Part shown: one piece after another, positions 35,647-46,550 of the stretch
How positions within the stretch are numbered: position 1 is the first letter of the stretch
How the letters are laid out: each line of letters starts with the position of its first letter
Origin: Phragmites australis
Lineage: Eukaryota > Streptophyta > Magnoliopsida > Poales > Poaceae
Length of the DNA: 64,000 bases
NCBI RefSeq assembly: GCF_958298935.1
Contig: NC_084942.1
Span: 12,531,501 to 12,595,500, forward strand
Direction of reading: 5' to 3'
Program-made: the position numbers and the translations under genes
Notes under the pieces: model-generated
The model's input: only the letters and a program-made list of their open reading frames with translations
What the model was told of the DNA's origin: nothing
Databases searched by the model: none

Positions 35647-36563
35647 TGATGAGGACATCACTCCCTCGGATACATACAATGATCCTCCATTGAACTTTCA
35701 AGGTCCAATCACAAGAGCTCGCGCACGACAATTAAATTTAGAGGTGAGCTCGTTCCTAAGCAACTCTTTATATAATTTTGAGAGTAGATTACTACCTAAT
35801 GATTATGTGTTGTTTAGAATCATGGAGAGGACAAGGAAACACATATAGGAAGGCTTGGAGGCGTGGAGGAGCAGCTAGGACGTCCAACAACAGCAGGAGG
35901 TCCAGTCCAACTCGAGTCCGAATCAGCCTCGGCCTCCAGGACCAGCGAGCAATAAAACGGACGCCCAGGACGCATCCGGACTCCGTTTTCGACGATTCAC
36001 ATATGGTTGGAAAGATAATTTCATAAGGAAACCAATGGCGTTGGTTTGAGGTCCAAATTCCTTCTGAGTCAACGGGAAACGTCGAAACAAGTCAGCGTCC
36101 AGAATCTGTCCCGGTGCTGCGTCACCGTTTTTGGTCCGTTGGGCCATGTATCGTGTTGGAGTCCATTAGGGACGCGTCCAGGGGTCCTTGGCCGACCCTA
36201 ATCCTTTATATACAGTAGCCGCCACCCTAATTAGGGTTGGGTTTTGCTTAGATTATTCTGTCAAGAACAGTTTCGCCGTTTCGTCGGTTTGTGAGACCCC
36301 AACTCGTGAGATTAATCATTCATCTGCAATTTGGTTGCATTCTTCCTTGTTCTTGCTTATGTTCTTCGATTCGCAGGCAAGGATTTTAGCCTTCTTGGCG
36401 AGGTCAACCGTGCAACGCCGGTTGATAACCAAAGGAGACGTGGTGCTGCGATTGCGGGGTTTCGGATCGTGTTGTTCGGAAGCCGGATCGACTTGTGTCT
36501 CGTTTCCACCAAATCGAGAGTTACCAGAACCTTTTGGAAGATCGGGAACCCTTGTTCATATTA
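35647..36563 (+). repeat. 5' LTR of element B2
   Basis: It starts TGATGAGGACATCACTCC and ends TTCATATTA. It holds a TATA-like TTTATATAC at 36205-36213, followed by an untranslated region and U5. Confidence 0.95.
36205..36213 (+). promoter_or_regulatory. Putative TATA box in the B2 5' LTR
   Basis: TTTATATAC is preceded by tcctTTATATACAGTAG. The motif is conserved in the other CRM-like LTRs on their sense strand (for example near 16640 and 7540). Confidence 0.55.
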
Positions 36564-36565
36564 AG

Positions 36566-36578
36566 TGGTATTCAGAGC
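36566..36578 (+). other. Primer-binding site of element B2 (Met type, with one extra T)
   Basis: TGGTATTCAGAGC lies two bases after the 5' LTR. It equals the initiator-Met site with an inserted T after TGGTAT. Confidence 0.75.
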
Positions 36579-37694
36579 TTCAGGTATACCGTCAGGTTCA
36601 TATCTACCCTTAGTTTCGAGTGTTTTCGCCTTCGTTCCATAGTCCACTGCCATATCGTTTTTTTTTCCTGTCCTACAACCCTTCCGCGCCTTTAGCTTTT
36701 GCATATTTCAGTTTCAGAGTTCGTCGTGTTGAGTTTGTGTCCTGGTCAAGGTCTTGTTGCTGGTTAGGTCGTGTTAGAGTCCAGTTCGTGTGTTTTCCCC
36801 CACCGTTTCCATCAAACCCTAGCCTCCGTCGCATATTTTCCCCACTTTCTTCCCGTTTTGTCCTCTAATTCGGAGTCGTTTCTCAAATCGGGCATAACTT
36901 TCGCATACGAACTCCGTTTTCAGAAAAGTCATAGAGTTTTTCGCATCGAAACAGCGTTTCGGATCCGTTCGTCCCAGGCTTTGCCAGGTTCGGCGAAATC
37001 AAAATTCCCAAATTCGCCTCCGAAGTTTGAGTTTTCAATTTCCAAATATTTTTCTCATTTTACGGCTGAACTTCAAAAAATTCTACAGGCCACGTCTTTC
37101 ACTTGTTTAAGCTCAAATTTTCTGTGGTTCCCTCTTGTGTGCTCCTAAGTGAAAAAAAATATCAAAAAAATAAAAAGAAAAAGTCGAATTTTCCCAAAAA
37201 AACAACGACAGCCCAAAAAAATAGAAAAAAGAGAGGGGCAAAAGAGGAACAATATCTAGAGGAGCACATAGAGAAGGGCAAAGTGAGCTGTGTTAGCGTG
37301 TGCTGTTTAGTTCTTTGTTTCTGTTGCTCTTGCTATCCATCATACTTGTTTCTCCACCTTATTTAACACACATACTTGGTACTTGCAACACTTTAGGCCA
37401 GCAACGAGAACAAGTACTTGGGACTATAATTCAGCATTACTATCTGTTTCTGATTTGTGTTCCACATATACATATTTGTTCTCTTTGTGTGCCTTCCAAG
37501 CCCCACAGATTCTTCTGGACAGCACTGGTTTGCATCCCTGCAATCGCTCGCACGCCTTCCAGGTATCCTTTGCTTTGCTGGTAAGAACCCTGGTAAGGAC
37601 TTGGTAAGGTGTCTACCTTTGCTGATCTTGATTGAGAGGCACCACTCCACCTTTGTAGTACGATTATTAGGGATAACCTTCACTGTTTGTTGTT
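36579..37694 (+). other. 5' leader of element B2
   Basis: 1.1 kb of untranslated leader. It includes A-rich tracts (37148-37230) and T-rich runs. Several short frames are present but none resembles a known protein. It corresponds to the leader at 15072-16248 in B1. Confidence 0.6.
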
Positions 37695-39731
37695 GTGTTT
37701 GTTTCCACAATATCAGTTGAAGGAGATAAAACGCCAAAGGATTTCAAGGAGTGTGTCAGCCAAGAGCAGCTACAAGCTGTTGTAGACAATGCTCAGAAGG
37801 AGATGAGGGAGACAGTCATCAAGGCTATCACTGAAGCGATAATTGAGATGAAACTCGCAAACGCGGTTGAGCGGGTGGACAAACGGTTATCCGAGCTCAC
37901 CGACAGGGTAAATGCTTTGGAAAACCGTCCTGTGCACAACGAAGATGTGAATGGAAGCAACACCGGTGATGAGTTGTATGATGACGATGTTAATGTTGAT
38001 CCAGCGGCGACATTGCAAAACAGATTACAGCGTCGTCTTCGCACTAACACCACAGGTATGGGTAGCGTTCCACATCACCACCACCATCGAGGTATGTATA
38101 ATCGAGCTCCTGAAGATCCTTATGCTAAGGTTAAATTTACTATACCTTCTTTTTCGGGACATTATGATGCTGAGGGATATCTTGATTGGGAGATGACAGT
38201 AGAGCAAAAATTTAGTGCCCATCAAGTACCTGAACAACATAGAGTTAGACAAGCCACTAGTGAGTTTAAAGATTTTGCTATTATTTGGTGGACTGGTTTA
38301 GCTGCAGATGGTGCCACACCTCGTACATGGGAAGAGCTTAAGGTTGCTATGCGTGATAGATTTGTTCCCCCATCTTATCATAGAGACTTGCGTAAGAAAT
38401 TGATGCGCTTAGAACAGGGAGATAAATCTGTGCAGGATTATTATGGTGAGCTTCAAAAGGGCTTGATGCGTTGTGGCATAGTAGAGGGAAACGAAGATTC
38501 TATTTGTCGATTTTATTCGGGTTTGAGACGTGAAATCCAGGATATTATTGATTATAAAGAATTTAACAATGTCAACCAGTTGTTTCAGTTTGCTATGCTT
38601 GCAGAGAAGGAGTTGCAGGGGCGTGAGCAGCAGGGCAAGTACAAGGCCAGCACCACATACACGCCGCGCACAGGACCATCATTTGGGCTGTCCAAACCAT
38701 CCACTTACAGGGCTCCCTCACCAGCGAGCAAGCAACAAGCAGCTACGGCACCAAATCCTGTCACTACACGACCTTCGGGCTCAGGTAAAAATTCTGTTTT
38801 GCAGGGACCTTCCAAGAGTGCTTCCTCTGTTGCATCAACGGGACGCACCTCTGGCATTCAATGCCGTCGCTGCCATGGATTCGGTCATGTGCAGAAGGAT
38901 TGCCCAAGTCAGCGGGCATACATTGCAACGGAAGATGGGTACATCAGCGCCTCTGACATTGAAGAAGAAGAAGAACCAGTTGTTGAGGAGAGCAACGAAA
39001 TCTTGGGCAGTGATGACACAGCGACCTATAGGAGCATCATTGTGCAGCGGGTGCTCAGCACAAAAGTACAACAACCAGAGAAGCTGCAACGCCATAACTT
39101 GTTCCAGATTTTCTTCGTCATCCAAAATCGGCGAGCACGTGTCATCATCGATGGAGGTAGTTGTAATAATTTGGTGAGTTCAGATTTGGTCAAAAAGCTT
39201 GGCTTGACCACACGCCAACACCCCCATCCATATAATCTTCAGTGGTTTAATGATGCTGGAAAAGCTAAGGTAACACAAACTTGCAGAGTTTCTTTTTCCA
39301 TTGGTTCCTATGCTGATTATGTTGACTGTGATGTGGTACCTATGGAAGCTTGCTCACTTTTATTGGGTCGACCTTGGGAATTTGATAATGATGCTATACA
39401 CCATGGTAGAAGTAATACATATACTTTTATGCATAAAGGAAAGAAAATTACTTTGGTTCCTATGACCCCTGCTGAAATTGTACAAGCTGATAAAGAACGA
39501 GCTGCTAATTTGCGTGATACTAAATCTGAAAATCAGCAAGTTGCTAATTCTCTTTACCCACCTAAAAAGGATAAGTCTGCACCTAGTTCTAAGGTAGAGG
39601 GCATAAAATTGAAGGGTGGTGCTATGCTTGCACTAAAAAGTGACCTTGCTGAAATTTCTAATAATGATATTTGCTACACCTTGGTTTGCAAACGAGTTTT
39701 GTATTCGCTCGATACCTCCTGCTGCCACTAA
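37695..39731 (+). CDS. Gag-protease of CRM-like element B2
   Basis: The 678-codon frame has a coiled-coil-like N-terminus (residues about 10-80), a His-rich patch (HHHHHR, about 127-132), a capsid domain (about 140-320; [36 protein letters not shown]), a CCHC zinc knuckle [14 protein letters not shown] (390-403) and an aspartic protease with [10 protein letters not shown] (catalytic Asp 486) and LLGRPWEFD. The ATG used here, 37695, lies five codons upstream of the place where the related B1 gag starts. At that place B2 has ATA (37710-37712), so the family start codon seems lost. The frame ends early at 39729-39731 because of a frameshift near 39712-39722. In the family the products form the particle and process the polyprotein. 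Confidence 0.88.
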   Translation: MFVSTISVEGDKTPKDFKECVSQEQLQAVVDNAQKEMRETVIKAITEAIIEMKLANAVERVDKRLSELTDRVNALENRPVHNEDVNGSNTGDELYDDDVNVDPAATLQNRLQRRLRTNTTGMGSVPHHHHHRGMYNRAPEDPYAKVKFTIPSFSGHYDAEGYLDWEMTVEQKFSAHQVPEQHRVRQATSEFKDFAIIWWTGLAADGATPRTWEELKVAMRDRFVPPSYHRDLRKKLMRLEQGDKSVQDYYGELQKGLMRCGIVEGNEDSICRFYSGLRREIQDIIDYKEFNNVNQLFQFAMLAEKELQGREQQGKYKASTTYTPRTGPSFGLSKPSTYRAPSPASKQQAATAPNPVTTRPSGSGKNSVLQGPSKSASSVASTGRTSGIQCRRCHGFGHVQKDCPSQRAYIATEDGYISASDIEEEEEPVVEESNEILGSDDTATYRSIIVQRVLSTKVQQPEKLQRHNLFQIFFVIQNRRARVIIDGGSCNNLVSSDLVKKLGLTTRQHPHPYNLQWFNDAGKAKVTQTCRVSFSIGSYADYVDCDVVPMEACSLLLGRPWEFDNDAIHHGRSNTYTFMHKGKKITLVPMTPAEIVQADKERAANLRDTKSENQQVANSLYPPKKDKSAPSSKVEGIKLKGGAMLALKSDLAEISNNDICYTLVCKRVLYSLDTSCCH

Positions 39732-42672
39732 CCTTTTGCAGGAGTATGAGGATGTTTTCCCAGCTGAGATACCCCCGGGACTGCCACCTATGAGAGGGAT
39801 AGAGCATCAAATCGATTTGATCCCGGGAGCAACATCGCCAAATCGTGCTGCGTATCGAACCAATCCCGAGGAGACTAAGGAAATTCAGCAGCAAGTCCAA
39901 GAGCTTTTGGACCGCGGGTATGTACGTGAGAGCCTTAGTCCTTGTGCTGTTCCTGTGATTTTGGTTCCTAAGAAAGATGGTACTTGGCGTATGTGTGTTG
40001 ATTGTAGAGCCATCAATAACATTACTATTCGATATCGCCATCCTATTCCTAGACTTGATGATATGCTTGATGAGTTGTGTGGCTCTGTAATTTTTACAAA
40101 GATCGACTTGCGTAGTGGTTACCACCAAATTAGAATGAAACTTGGAGATGAATGGAAAACAGCTTTCAAAACTAAATTCGGATTATATGAGTGGTTAGTA
40201 ATGCCTTTTGGTTTAACTAATGCACCTAGCACTTTCATGCGTTTGATGAATGAGGTTTTAAGAGCTTTTATTGGACGATTTGTGGTGGTTTACTTTGATG
40301 ACATATTGATTTATAGCAAGTCTTTGGATGAACATATGGATCACTTACGTGCTGTTTTTAATGCTTTACGTGATGCACGTTTATTTGGTAACCTTGAGAA
40401 GTGCATCTTTTGCACGGATCGAGTCTCTTTTCTTGGCTATGTTATTACTCCACAGGGAATTGAGGTGGATGAGATGAAAATTGAAGCCATAAAGAGTTGG
40501 CCGGTGCCCCAAAACATCAAACAGGTGAGAAGTTTTCTTGGACTTGCAGGTTTTTATCGTCGTTTCGTGAAGGATTTCAGCGCCATTGCTGCCCCCTTAC
40601 ACGAGTTGACAAAGAAAGGTGTGGTGTTCCATTGGGGTAAGGCACAAGAGGAGTCCTTTGACACTTTGAAGGACAAGCTTACGCACGCGCCATTGCTGCA
40701 ACTTCCAAATTTTGGTAAGACCTTTGAGCTAGAATGTGATGCTAGTGGAGTTGGCATTGGAGGTGTTTTGATGCAAGAAGGTAAGCCCGTTGCATACTTT
40801 AGCGAAAAATTGCATGGCCCTGTTCTTAATTACTCTACGTATGATAAGGAATTGTATGCACTTGTACGTTCTTTAGAGACGTGGCGTCATTATTTGTGGC
40901 CTAAAGAATTTGTTATACATTCAGATCATGAATCGCTTAAGTATCTTCGTTCTCAAAATAATCTGAATCGTAGACATGCTAAGTGGGTTGAATTTATTGA
41001 ATCTTTTCCTTATGTTATCAAACACAAGAAAGGGAAGGATAATATAATTGCTGATGCTTTGTCTAGACGATATGCTTTGTTGTCCCAACTTGATTATAGA
41101 ATTTTTGGACTTGACTCAATAAAAGAACAATATGTGCTTGATCCTGATTTTAAAGATGTATTGCTGAACTGTAAAGAGGGACGTACATGGAACAAGTTTG
41201 TGATCAATGATGGATTTGTGTTTAGAGCTAACCGTCTATGCATTCCAGTTGGTTCCGTTCGTCTTTTGTTGTTGCAGGAAGCACATGGAGGAGGATTGAT
41301 GGGACATTTTGGTGCTAAGAAGACGGAGGATATGTTGGCCACACATTTCTTTTGGCCAAAGATGAGGAGAGATGTTGAGCGGTTCGTGGCACGCTGTACC
41401 ACATGTCAAAAGGCTAAGTCTCGCTTGAATCCACATGGTTTGTATATGCCTCTTCCTGTTCCTTCTATTCCTTGGGCAGATATTTCGATGGACTTTGTTT
41501 TGGGATTGCCTAGGACTAAGAGAGGGAGGGATAGCATTTTTGTTGTTGTGGATCGTTTTTCTAAGATGGCACATTTTATACCTTGTCATAAAAGTGATGA
41601 TGCCGTTTATATTGCTGACCTCTTTTTCAAAGAGATTGTTCGCTTGCATGGTATGCCTTCTACTATTGTTTCAGATCGCGACGCTAAATTTTTGAGTCAC
41701 TTTTGGCGCACTCTATGGAATAAGTTGGGTACAAAACTATTGTTTTCTACTACTTGCCACCCACAAACTGATGGCCAAACGGAGGTAGTGAACCGCACTT
41801 TGGGTACCATGTTGAGAGCTATTTTGAAGAAAAATTTGAAGATGTGGGAAGAATGTTTGCCCCACGTGGAGTTTGCTTATAATCGGGCAACACATTCTAC
41901 CACCAAGGTAAGTCCTTTTCAGGTAGTGTATGGTTTTACCCCTCGCGCTCCTATTGATCTTTTGCCTTTACCTACCACTGAAAGAACACATAGTGATGCT
42001 AGTGCACGTGCTGATTTTATTCGTAAGTTGCATGAAACAACTAAAATAAATATCGAAAAGATGAATGAAAAGTATAGAATTGCTGGTAGTGAAGGTAGGA
42101 AAGAAGTCAAACTTGAACCGGGTGATTTAGTGTGGTTACATTTAAGAAAATATAGGTTTCCAGAGCTGCGTAAGTCTAAATTAATGCCAAGAGCTGCTGG
42201 TCCTTATAAGATAATTGAGAAAATAAATGATAATGCATATAAACTTGAGTTGCCACCCGAGTTCGGGGTTAGTCCTTCTTTTAACATTGCAGATTTGAAA
42301 CCTTACTTGGGAGCCGATGATGAGCTTGAGTCGAGGACGACTCCAATTCAAGAGGGGGAGGATGATGAGGACATCACTCCCTCGGATACATACAATGATC
42401 CTCCATTGAACTTTCAAGGTCCAATCACAAGAGCTCGCGCACGACAATTAAATTTAGAGGTGAGCTCGTTCCTAAGCAACTCTTTATATAATTTTGAGAA
42501 TAGATTACTACCTAATGATTATGTGTTGTTTAGGAATTATGGAGAGGACAAGGAAACACATAGAGGAAGGCTTGGAGGCGTGGAGGAGCAGCTAGGACGT
42601 CCAACAACAGCAGGAGGTCCAGTCCAACTCGAGTCCGAATCAGCCTCGGCCTCCAGGACCAGCGAGCAATAA
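39720..42672 (+). CDS. RT-RNase H-integrase of CRM-like element B2, tail inside the 3' LTR
   Basis: One uninterrupted frame, open from 39640, with homology starting near 39720. Counting from 39640, RT has [17 protein letters not shown] and the catalytic YFDD (residues 218-221); RNase H has FELECDASG (Asp 367). Integrase has the zinc-binding region ([20 protein letters not shown]) and a catalytic triad Asp 618, Asp 679, Glu 715 with the usual 35-residue spacing. From residue about 908 the protein is encoded by the 3' [15 protein letters not shown] lies at 927-938, a motif known from CRM-type integrase tails, and the stop is at 42670-42672. It is separated from gag-protease by a single frameshift; expression as drawn would need recoding or a helper copy. 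Confidence 0.9.
42351..42362 (+). other. Polypurine tract of element B2
   Basis: AGAGGGGGAGGA directly precedes the 3' LTR and is also coding (Glu-Gly-Glu) in the integrase frame. Confidence 0.8.
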
Positions 42673-43280
42673 AACGGACGCCCAGGACGCATCCGGACTC
42701 CGTTTTCGACGATTCACATATGGTTGGAAAGATAATTTCATAAGAAAACCAATGGCGTTGGTTTGAGGTCCAAATTCCTTCTGAGTCAACGGGAAACGTC
42801 GAAACAAGTCAGCGTCCAGAATCTGTCCCGGTGCTGCGTCACCGTTTTTGGTCCGTTGGGCCATGTATCGTGTTGGAGTCCATTAGGGACGCGTCCAGGG
42901 ATCCTTGGCCGACCCTAATCCTTTATATACAGTAGCCGCCACCCTAATTAGGGTTGGGTTTTGCTTAGATTATTCTGTCAAGAACAGTTTCGCCGTTTCG
43001 TCGGTTTGTGAGACCCCAACTCGTGAGATTAATCATTCATCTGCAATTTGGTTGCATTCTTCCTTGTTCTTGCTTGTGTTCTTCGATTCGCAGGCAAGGA
43101 TTTTAGCCTTCTTGGCGAGGTCAACCGTGCAACGCCGGTTGATAACCAGAGGAGACGTGGTGCTGCGATTGCGGGGTTTCGGATCGTGTTGTTCGGAAGC
43201 CGGATCGACTTGTGTCTCGTTTCCACCAAATCGAGAGTTACCAGAACCTTTCGGAAGATCGGGAACCCTTGTTCATATTA
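42363..43280 (+). repeat. 3' LTR of element B2
   Basis: 918 bp, followed by taggt. Its first 310 bp are read by the polyprotein frame. Confidence 0.95.
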
Positions 43281-43285
43281 TAGGT

Positions 43286-43798
43286 AGGCGGAGAGGATCT
43301 CAGGGTGGGGTAGGACTCCAGGCGGTGGTGGACTCCATCTCAGACATGGCGGCGCGGACGAGTCTGACTCGGAGATGGAGATGTCGCAGGCGTGGGGCGA
43401 AGGTGGAAAACGGTGTGGGCGCCTTCGGGCTGGTTGGCGAGCGCGGGAGCAGGCTGGGCTGTAAAGCGGGCCGGCTTGAGCTGAGTTGAGGTTAGCAGGT
43501 GGGGGCAAAGAGACAGGCCGGCTGGTGTGCTGGGCTGGGGGAAGGGAAAAAGGTGGGCTAGGAGGTTTTCTATTTCTTTGATTTTCAAACTAAAGCAAAG
43601 CCAAATAAAATCGAAACAAAAACCAAACAAACCCTACATGCCTAACCTCAGCATGAATACATTCAAACAATTAATAACCTTATTCAAATTTGAATTTGAA
43701 TTTAGAAATTAGGATTTTTCCTATTCTAATTATTTAATCTATAATCTAATCTTGGAAAATTTTAGAAATTTGTGAAAATTGAAAATCGGGGTGTGACA
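43286..43798 (-). repeat. Solo LTR (Tekay-like), segment 3
   Basis: It resumes the LTR interrupted at 35646. It aligns with the terminal part of the LTR of element A (near 1900-2461), including the AT-rich end aaattttagaaatttgtgaaaattgaaaa, and ends GGGTGTGACA. Confidence 0.85.
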
Positions 43799-45109
43799 AC
43801 ATCTCACTGCACAATGAGGGTCCTGTAATTTTCCATGCTAGCGGCACTGAACACTTTCTTGTTGTCAATATCCGTCTCATGTTCTTCTTCATCACCTGTA
43901 TGGTTAGCTACAAGGGCATATCCATCCTCAACATCACTAGTACTTACACATCCATTGTCTTTCGTTGCAATGTACACTCACCGACTTGGCCAATCCTTCA
44001 TGACGTGGCCCATTCCCTTGCATCGGTGGCAAGCAATCCCCATCGAACGGCCTATAGAAGCAACGGAAGAACAGCTCTTGGTTGGAGCCTGCACACTAGC
44101 AGATTTGTTTACCTCGGGAGCATGAGACGGTGTCGAAGGTGCTACTGAACGCACCCTACTCGAGAAGGGGGCAGCAGGCCTTGTAGCTGAACGTGGGGCT
44201 ATTTTGACTTGTCCCAATGTTTATTTTGAAGTTCTCGAGCTTCTAAAATTGTTCCTTGGCCTATGTTGTCGTCCCTGTAACTCTTTTTCTGCCAAACATG
44301 CAATCTTGAACAATCTAGGAACACTATCGTATTCTATGTAATCGACTATATCCTGAATTTCACGCCTTAACCCTCCATAAAAGCGTGCCATTGTACCCTC
44401 TTCATCCTCAATAATATCACAACAACATACTTTGTAGCTCCTAATAATATTCTTCTATAGATCTATGATCTTGGTTTAAAAACTGCAATTTCTTACGCAA
44501 GTCACGTTTAAAAGAGAGTGGGACAAATCTGTTACGCATAGCAATTTTTAAAGCATTCCATGTAGTATGCACTAATCCATCAATTCATACTCTATTCCAC
44601 TAGATGATTGCAAAGTCTTTAAATTTACTAGTGCTTGCCTAACTCTATGCACTTCAAGAACCAAATGAGCATTAAATTTATATTCGACCATCATCTCCCA
44701 ATCTAAATACTTTTCAACACCATAAGCACCCATAAAAGATGGTATAGTAAACTTAACCTTAGCAAATGAGTCATCATTAACACATGGGTTATGTTGCTGA
44801 AAATTATTACCTCTCATACCTTGACGGTTGAAGTTCTTACCTCAAAATTTCATCATGCATGACGGACTCCTCTTGCTCATGGGCTGCACCATGAGGATTC
44901 TCACGCCCATTGTTCGATGGCTGATTAGCCAACCTATCAAAGCATGCATTAAGCATTGAAATACTATCATTGAGTCGTTGCAATGTAGTATTTGTTTCCA
45001 CAAGTTTCTTATTAATGTCATCATTAATAGCATGGCGGTGCTCATCCAACACCATTGTGAGTTCTTCCCTCAAAACACGCTCTTGCGCATACAATGCTTC
45101 ACCTGTCAT
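43799..45109 (-). pseudogene. Gag of the old CRM-like element B' (decayed)
   Basis: The start is at 45109 (MTGEALYAQERVLREELTMV), aligned with the gag start of B1. A capsid part at 44817-44572 ([35 protein letters not shown]) is followed by several broken frames. The zinc knuckle at about 44020-43980 reads CHRCKGMGHVMKDW, with the last cysteine replaced by Trp. The frame then runs into the solo LTR and resumes in the protease remnant at 23105. Confidence 0.82.
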
Positions 45110-46460
45110 GGTTAGTAACAAACAAGAGACAACAAATATATTATCCCTATCGACTACTAGGTGGTGGAGGTGAAGGTAGAGTCACACACTTTCAAGCATC
45201 TTACCACACTCTTGTATGTGTTCTTATCAATCACAGCGGTTGAAACAACGGGTGGCTTGTTCGTGATACCTTATCAGATGCAAATGAGGTAGTTGCAACA
45301 GTAGAATTGTTCTAGTCAAGAGAAGGTGGATCTCGGACAAGTAATATTTAGTAGCAAGGAATAGCAATAATTGAAATCAGATTAGCAAAGCTGAATAAAA
45401 GTCCACAGTACTCGTCACAATTGCAGGCCCGAACACATTCCTAGAACTAGCTCAAGCAAGGCAAAAATAGGACAGACACAAGCACAATGGAACAAAATTG
45501 GAAATGCAAACTGAATTCTCTTTCTTTCTTTTTCTTTTTGATTGTTTTTTTTTTGCACTCTTAGCTTCTTGCTTTTTTCTCTCTTTTTTCCCTCTTTGCT
45601 TATTTTTTTTACAAATGTCACATAGACTCAAAACTCTTCTACTACATTTTCTAGGTCTAATGAGGTGAGTGAGACACAAACTATTTTTTTAAGTAGGGGT
45701 ATAAAGGTAACAAAAAGATGCTCTCTCTTTGAACTTTGGCTTGCTCTGTTTGGGCTATGGAATTGCAACTCGAACTTTGTCTGGAAGACTCGATAGGATG
45801 GAAGTGTGTGGGTGTCCAAGAGCAACAAGAAATAGGTAGACTTCGATTGGGTTGAAAGGTGAATCCAAATGAGTGGACAAATTCGACTAGATGGTCGAAC
45901 CCGGGTAGGTGATCAAAGTGACTGGTGGTCAACCTGAGTTGGTGGTCGAACCCGACTAGTGGTCAAACTTGAGTTGATGGTCACACCCGACTAGTGGTCG
46001 TACTCGAGTTGATGGTCGAATCTGACTAGTTGTCGAACTCGAGTTGATGGCCGAACCCGACTAGTGGTCGAACTCGAGATGATGGTCGAACCTGACTCGT
46101 GATCTACCTTGAGTTGATGGTTGAACCCGACTAGTGGTCTAACTCGACTTGATGGTTGACACGACTAGTGACACAATCACGTCTATAACAAACAAGGGCA
46201 AGCCGAGATACACGATAACTAAAACAACAAAGACTCCATGCTACAAACTAGAACACGATGACTTGACCAGCAATAAAGACACCAACGATAGACTCGAAAT
46301 CAACAACGTGAAAGCTAAAATCAAAAAATTGTGAAAGACACAAAGTGATTTGGACAGCGAAAAAACTAAGATCTAAATCTTTTTTTGGACAATTTTTTAG
46401 ACTCTAGGTAATGAAAACGATGAAATAAAAGGGATAAACGAGATTACCTAACGAACGACC
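45110..46460 (-). other. 5' leader of B'
   Basis: Untranslated leader between the primer-binding site and gag. It holds a 35-bp minisatellite (45944-46170) and A/T-rich tracts near 45520-45620. No gene is seen. Confidence 0.6.
45944..46170. repeat. 35-bp minisatellite, six full units and one partial
   Basis: Units read ggtcgaacccgactagtggt followed by cgaactcgagttgat, with a few substitutions each. Six units fit exactly into 45944-46153, and a shortened seventh follows to 46170. A degenerate start is visible from about 45890. It lies in the leader of B' and is absent from the leaders of B1 and B2. Confidence 0.9.
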
Positions 46461-46462
46461 GA

Positions 46463-46474
46463 GGCTCTAATACC
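46463..46474 (-). other. Primer-binding site of B' (Met type, one change)
   Basis: In element sense TGGTATTAGAGC lies a few bases after the LTR, matching the initiator-Met site except for C-to-T at position 7. Confidence 0.75.
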
Positions 46475-46477
46475 ACT

Positions 46478-46550
46478 TGGAGGCAGGTGCCTGATCTTTC
46501 AAAGGTAATATGATAAGTCGACTTGGTGAAGAAACAAATATTTCTTTGAT
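46478..46550 (-). repeat. Start of the 5' LTR of B' (rest not recognised)
   Basis: tgcctgatctttcaaaggtaatatgataagtcg resembles the LTR end of B1 (cctgatctttcgataggtagtgataagtcgg). Similarity stops near 46550. No matching far end (gtcctcatca) was found to the right, so the LTR is truncated, very diverged or interrupted. Confidence 0.55.

Larger units (their letters stand above)
35647..43280 (+). mobile_element. Nearly intact CRM-like element B2
   Basis: The 7634-bp element lies in plus orientation. LTRs 35647-36563 (917 bp) and 42363-43280 (918 bp) differ by about eight substitutions and one 1-bp indel by eye. The target duplication taggt (35642-35646 and 43281-43285) is perfect. It has a Met-type primer-binding site, a polypurine tract, one gag-protease frame of 678 codons and one RT-RNase H-integrase frame of about 980 codons with all catalytic residues present. 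The only coding lesions seen are one frameshift between the two frames and the loss of the family gag ATG. It is the youngest insertion in the window. Confidence 0.95.
23106..43798. mobile_element. Tekay-like solo LTR, split in three by two later insertions
   Basis: The pieces 23106-24017, 34151-35646 and 43286-43798 join to about 2.92 kb, the same length as the complete LTR of element A. They align to it in order from TGTCACACCC to GGGTGTGACA. No gag or pol of that family lies between them. Flanking 5-mers acact and acatc are an imperfect match, as expected for an old insertion. The B' gag continues on the right side. Confidence 0.85.
19649..46550 (-). mobile_element. Old CRM-like element B' split by nested insertions
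   Basis: Visible parts are 19649-23105 (3' LTR end, polypurine tract, integrase, RT-RNase H, protease remnant) and 43799-about 46550 (gag, leader, primer-binding site, start of 5' LTR). A Tekay-like solo LTR separates them. Integrase, RT and gag align with B1 and B2 but are more decayed. The protease-RT linker has an internal deletion near 22980. Its 3' LTR was invaded at 19649 by element A, and its remaining left end is outside the window. Confidence 0.85.

Noticed and set aside
38530..39177. 215-codon plus-strand frame overlapping the B2 gag
   Set aside because: Alternative frame of the gag C-terminus and zinc-knuckle region; no independent similarity.
45944..46170. CRISPR-like array
   Set aside because: Units are contiguous with no unique spacers, inside a plant retrotransposon leader: a minisatellite.
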